A stretch of DNA of 8,363 nucleotides from Phycisphaerae bacterium (GTDB lineage: Bacteria; Planctomycetota; Phycisphaerae; Sedimentisphaerales; Anaerobacaceae), in the NCBI GenBank assembly GCA_030609625.1, contig JAUWBX010000050.1, positions 1 through 8,363 on the forward strand, given 5' to 3'. Each line of letters opens with the position of its first letter. The stretch's first letter is position 1. Of this stretch, positions 5,557 to 8,363 are shown one piece after another. Made by a program: the position numbers and the translations under genes. Below the pieces are notes generated by a model. The model did not search any database and was not told the DNA's origin. It saw nothing but the letters and a program-made list of their open reading frames with translations.

Positions 5557-6976
5557 CAAAAAATATAACCCGGTAACGCCGAAAATAGCTGACCAGCTTA
5601 AGGGAATTGTTGGCGCCAAGTATGTTATTTTCGATGACGCCGAAAAACTTGAGCCATATTCTCACGATGAGATATCCGGCAGGGAGTATGCTCATATGCC
5701 GGAGGTCGTGGTTAGGCCGGAAAACGCTGCGGAAGTTGCAGCTATTATGAAATTGGCTAACCGTGAGATGATTCCTGTTACGCCGCGAGGTGCCGGTTCA
5801 GGCTTGTCCGGCGGAGCGGTGCCGATATATGGCGGAATAGTGTTGGCGATTGACCGCATGAATAAAATCATCGAATTGGACCGCGAGAATATGATGATAG
5901 TCGTAGAGCCTGGAGTCATTACAAGCGAGATCAATGAGTATATTAAAGACTGTGGCCTGTTTTACGCTGGTTATCCGATGAGTCTTGAGACTTGTTATAT
6001 CGGCGGTAATGTCGCTGAAAACGCAGGCGGGGCAAAGGCAATCAAATATGGAGTGACGAGCCGTTATGTCCTCGGGCTCGAGGTTGTAACTCCAACAGGT
6101 GAAATAGTGCAACTTGGCGGAAAGCTTATTAAAGACGTTAGCGGATATAATATGATTGGCCTTATGGTAGGCTCAGAGGGTACGCTGGGCTTTTTCACAA
6201 AGATTACTCTCAAACTGCTGCCTTCAACCAAAGCTGAGGTTGACCTGTTGTGTCTTTTTAAGAATTCCGAAGAGGCGATGTCAATAGTATCAAAGATAAT
6301 GACTACCGTGGGCATAGTACCGGCTTCTATCGAGTTTATGAACAACTGCGCCGTTAAGGGAGCTTGTGACTATCTAAACGAAACGATTCCATACAAACAG
6401 GCAGGGGCAATGCTGCTTATTACTATTGATGGCGCCGAGGAGCAACAAGTGGAGCGAGACTACGAGGCTATCGGTGAGTTTTGCCTTGATAATGGCGCTA
6501 TCGAAGTATATATAGCCGACAACACTACGACCAGTGAGCGTATATGGAATATTCGCAGGAATATGGCAGAAGCATTCAATGCCTTCAGCAGCAGACAGGG
6601 TGCTGAGGATATTGTCGTTCCACCAGCTTCGGTTGGAACGATGGTTGCCTTGATGGGAGAAATCGCAGAGAAATTCGATGTTATGATACCTGCTTATGGC
6701 CACGCCGCTGACGGCAATATCCATACGCGCATCATCTCCAGGCCCGAGTGGTCCGATGAAAAATGGAGACAGATTCTAAATGGTATCCAGAGCGAATTAT
6801 ATCAGTTGACCGCTGAGCTTGGGGGGCGGATTTCCGGTGAACATGGCATAGGGCATAAAAGGAAGAATTCTCTGCCATATGTGGTGTCTGAAAATTATAT
6901 CGATATGCTGCGGACGATTAAAAGAGCAATGGACCCAAACAATATTCTAAACCCTGGCAAGATATTCGATTTGTGA
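5546..6976 (+). CDS. FAD-linked 2-hydroxyacid dehydrogenase of the GlcD/LctD type, probable D-lactate dehydrogenase
   Basis: This cytoplasmic flavoprotein oxidises a 2-hydroxyacid, most likely lactate, to the 2-oxoacid and passes electrons to EtfAB. At 476 residues it is full length. The N-terminal FAD_binding_4 (PCMH-type) domain shows PEVVVRPENAAEVAAIM (52-68), PRGAGSGLSGGAVP (80-93), GGNVAENAGG (153-162), KDVSGYN (196-202) and VGSEGTLG (208-215). The C-terminal FAD-oxidase domain shows GHAADGNIH (385-393) and GEHGIGHKRK (431-440), ending in MDPNNILNPGKIF. The ATG at 5546 overlaps the etfA stop by 11 nt and has no strong RBS, so coupling is likely. The neighbours match the lactate dehydrogenase/Etf complex LctBCD of Acetobacterium woodii. 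Glycolate or another 2-hydroxyacid as substrate cannot be excluded. There is no iron-sulfur (GlcF/LldE-like) partner in the window. Confidence 0.92.
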   Translation: MTDDKKYNPVTPKIADQLKGIVGAKYVIFDDAEKLEPYSHDEISGREYAHMPEVVVRPENAAEVAAIMKLANREMIPVTPRGAGSGLSGGAVPIYGGIVLAIDRMNKIIELDRENMMIVVEPGVITSEINEYIKDCGLFYAGYPMSLETCYIGGNVAENAGGAKAIKYGVTSRYVLGLEVVTPTGEIVQLGGKLIKDVSGYNMIGLMVGSEGTLGFFTKITLKLLPSTKAEVDLLCLFKNSEEAMSIVSKIMTTVGIVPASIEFMNNCAVKGACDYLNETIPYKQAGAMLLITIDGAEEQQVERDYEAIGEFCLDNGAIEVYIADNTTTSERIWNIRRNMAEAFNAFSSRQGAEDIVVPPASVGTMVALMGEIAEKFDVMIPAYGHAADGNIHTRIISRPEWSDEKWRQILNGIQSELYQLTAELGGRISGEHGIGHKRKNSLPYVVSENYIDMLRTIKRAMDPNNILNPGKIFDL

Positions 6977-6984
6977 GCTGCCTG

Positions 6985-7022
6985 CACCTGTGCTACCCGC
7001 ACAGGAGACGCAGGTACAGGTG
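6985..7022 (+). repeat. 38-nt nested palindrome, copy 2
   Basis: This copy begins 8 nt after the dehydrogenase stop, in the 77-nt gap before larA. It has outer arms CACCTGT/ACAGGTG and inner arms ACCCGC/GCAGGT with one C-A mismatch. Its orientation is opposite to copy 1 and the same as copy 3. As RNA it would form an intercistronic hairpin that could affect stability or expression of the flanking genes. No U-run follows. Confidence 0.85.
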
Positions 7023-7053
7023 GATGTGAAAATTCCGGAAAAGACGGTATATT

Positions 7054-8363
7054 ATGAAGGTCGCTCTTCACTACGGCAAAGGCGTTGTAACGCTGCAAAT
7101 CCCGCAGGAAAATGCCGGCGATATAATACGTCCGTGGCAGAGTGCCCGCACCTGTGCTGCCCGCACAGAAAACGCGGGTACAGGTGAGCAAAACGCGGAC
7201 AATACAACGCTTCTAAGCCAAGCCCTGGCGTACCGGGAGAAGGACGATTTTGCGAAAGAAGCTGCCGGCAAGTGTCTTTGCGTGCTGCTCACGGATGGTA
7301 CGCGTGATATGCCGTTCGATGACATATTTGGAGAACTTTTCCCTGCATTACGTGGCAGTTCGCTGGTCCGGTTTCTAATATGCACGGGGACGCATAATGC
7401 CAAGACCGCCGAGAACAACAGAATCAGGGGACAAATAGAAACAGCCGCCACTATAGCGGGCCTTTGTGATTTTGAAATTCACGTTCACGATTGTCAGAAG
7501 GACAGATTCATACACGCAGGCCAAACGTCTCGCGGTACGGAAGTGATGTTTAATGCTAAAGCAGATGGTGCCGAGATTTTCTTAGTGCTGTCTGATATAA
7601 AGTGCCACTATTTTGCGGGGTATTCGAATCCGATAAAGAACTTTGTGCCGGGGATATGCGCGTTCAGAACGGCTGAGCAAAATCACAGTCTGGCGCTTGA
7701 CGAGGAATCCACATTCGGGTTTCATCCATGGCATAGTAACGAAAGCAAAAAGAGTAACCCGCTTGCGGAGGACCAGCTCGAGGGGATGGGACTGATTATA
7801 AGGGGTCGGTCGGTCTATGCGCTGGTGACGATGAGCGCCTTGGGAAGGATTCAGTGGGTACGATTTGGGCGTGCGGATGAGGTTAGCGGGATGGCCTTCA
7901 GCGTAGCTGACAAGATGAATACGCATAGGGTAAGGCCGGTTGAGTATCTTATCGTCTCGCCTGGAGGACTGCCTAACGATATAGACCTTTACACCGCTCA
8001 AAGGGCCCTTGAGCTGACAAAAAACGCTGTCAAAAATGGCGGTGAAGTATTGTTTCTGTCGGCATGCCCGGATGGCATTGGTGCCGAGCGGACGATGGAG
8101 AATTTTTATAATCGCCTGACCGCCCCAATTGACGAGATACTTAAATCAGTTGAAAATGAATACAAACTGTTCAGTCACAAGCCGTATAAATTTGCCCAGA
8201 TGATACAGCGGTTGCGGCGAATATGGGTATTTTCGGAAATACCTGATGAGCTTATCGAGGCGGCACATCTGCGACCTACACATGAGCCGCAGACTGTCGT
8301 GGACAATTGGCTTGCTGAGAACCCGGGCACCAGGATTACAGTGGTGGACGGGGCCAACAAGGT
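7054..8363 (+). CDS. larA: LarA-family (DUF2088) nickel-pincer racemase, 3' end beyond window
   Basis: LarA racemises lactate with a nickel pincer nucleotide bound to a lysine, and relatives act on other 2-hydroxyacids. The frame is open from ATG 7054 to the window edge (436 codons, no stop yet; LarA is about 424). By comparison with remembered Lactobacillus plantarum LarA, LTDGTRDMP holds Asp81 and Arg84 (substrate binding), CTGTH His114 (catalytic), KCHYFAGYS His185 (catalytic), NPIKNFVPG Lys195 (cofactor attachment) and NHSLALD His211 (nickel ligand). The substrate residues Gln295 and Lys298 of LarA appear replaced by Thr314 and Arg317 (DLYTAQRAL), and SGGRK by SNPIK, so the substrate may not be lactate. 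Residues 32-45 come from an in-frame 38-nt palindromic repeat. RBS GGAAAAGA (7037-7044) is weak. The cofactor genes larB, larC and larE are not in view. Confidence 0.88.
   Translation, partial: MKVALHYGKGVVTLQIPQENAGDIIRPWQSARTCAARTENAGTGEQNADNTTLLSQALAYREKDDFAKEAAGKCLCVLLTDGTRDMPFDDIFGELFPALRGSSLVRFLICTGTHNAKTAENNRIRGQIETAATIAGLCDFEIHVHDCQKDRFIHAGQTSRGTEVMFNAKADGAEIFLVLSDIKCHYFAGYSNPIKNFVPGICAFRTAEQNHSLALDEESTFGFHPWHSNESKKSNPLAEDQLEGMGLIIRGRSVYALVTMSALGRIQWVRFGRADEVSGMAFSVADKMNTHRVRPVEYLIVSPGGLPNDIDLYTAQRALELTKNAVKNGGEVLFLSACPDGIGAERTMENFYNRLTAPIDEILKSVENEYKLFSHKPYKFAQMIQRLRRIWVFSEIPDELIEAAHLRPTHEPQTVVDNWLAENPGTRITVVDGANK
7149..7186 (+). repeat. 38-nt nested palindrome, copy 3, in frame inside larA
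   Basis: Outer arms are CACCTGT/ACAGGTG and inner arms GCCCGC/GCGGGT, with a loop of ACAGAAAAC. Relative to copy 1 the inner stem has a compensatory T-A to C-G change, so pairing is conserved although the sequence changed. It encodes residues 32-45 of the racemase (RTCAARTENAGTGE), between the conserved IIRP and the helix LLSQALAYRE, without breaking the frame. Confidence 0.88.

Noticed and set aside
6977..7053. Intrinsic terminator between the dehydrogenase and larA
   Set aside because: The palindrome forms a hairpin but no U-run follows, so operon continuity is more likely.
7141..7200. Frameshift or broken larA
   Set aside because: Reading every codon from 7054 to 8363 shows no stop or frame change. 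The insert is in frame and the family motifs continue after it.
7582..8001. Minus-strand open frame antisense to larA
   Set aside because: The plus strand encodes conserved LarA motifs through the whole stretch. The antisense frame shows no domain pattern.

Overview
The window looks like a piece of a chromosome from an uncultured anaerobic or facultatively anaerobic bacterium. It carries several families of short interspersed repeats, both between and inside genes. A planctomycete-like host is possible from the general style of the genes and repeats, but this is a low-confidence impression. No rRNA, tRNA or taxonomic marker gene is present.

Left part (1-660): I see no gene. The stretch holds clustered hairpins, a perfect 16-nt palindrome and copies of short interspersed repeats. 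Middle part (661-3169): two minus-strand genes. The upstream one (1967-3169) is a 400-residue protein with a basic N-terminus and a C-terminal Rossmann-like domain of the nucleoside 2-deoxyribosyltransferase/TIR-like type (NPNVFYE motif). The downstream one (661-1773) has a soluble N-terminal half and about five C-terminal membrane segments, and I do not recognise its family. The pair is flanked by two inverted copies of a repeat and could be a horizontally acquired module, conceivably for defence.

Right part (3579-8363): a plus-strand operon with a good sigma70-type promoter (TTGTCA, 17 nt, TATAAT) and four genes: etfB, etfA, a GlcD/LctD-type FAD-linked 2-hydroxyacid dehydrogenase, and a LarA-family (DUF2088) nickel-pincer racemase that runs off the right edge. 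The content parallels the lct operon of Acetobacterium woodii (EtfB, EtfA, lactate dehydrogenase, lactate racemase). The likely logic is that the racemase interconverts 2-hydroxyacid enantiomers, the flavoprotein oxidises one of them, and EtfAB takes the electrons and may confurcate them with ferredoxin to NAD+.

The most unusual feature is invasion of this operon by repeats. A 38-nt nested palindrome occurs three times: once forming the last codons and stop of etfB, once between the dehydrogenase and larA, and once in frame inside larA. Its stem shows a compensatory T-A to C-G change between copies. A second AT-rich repeat (core TTCAAATTCCAAATTTCAAA) occurs in frame inside etfB and at the 5' end of etfA, where it seems to have removed the normal start codon.
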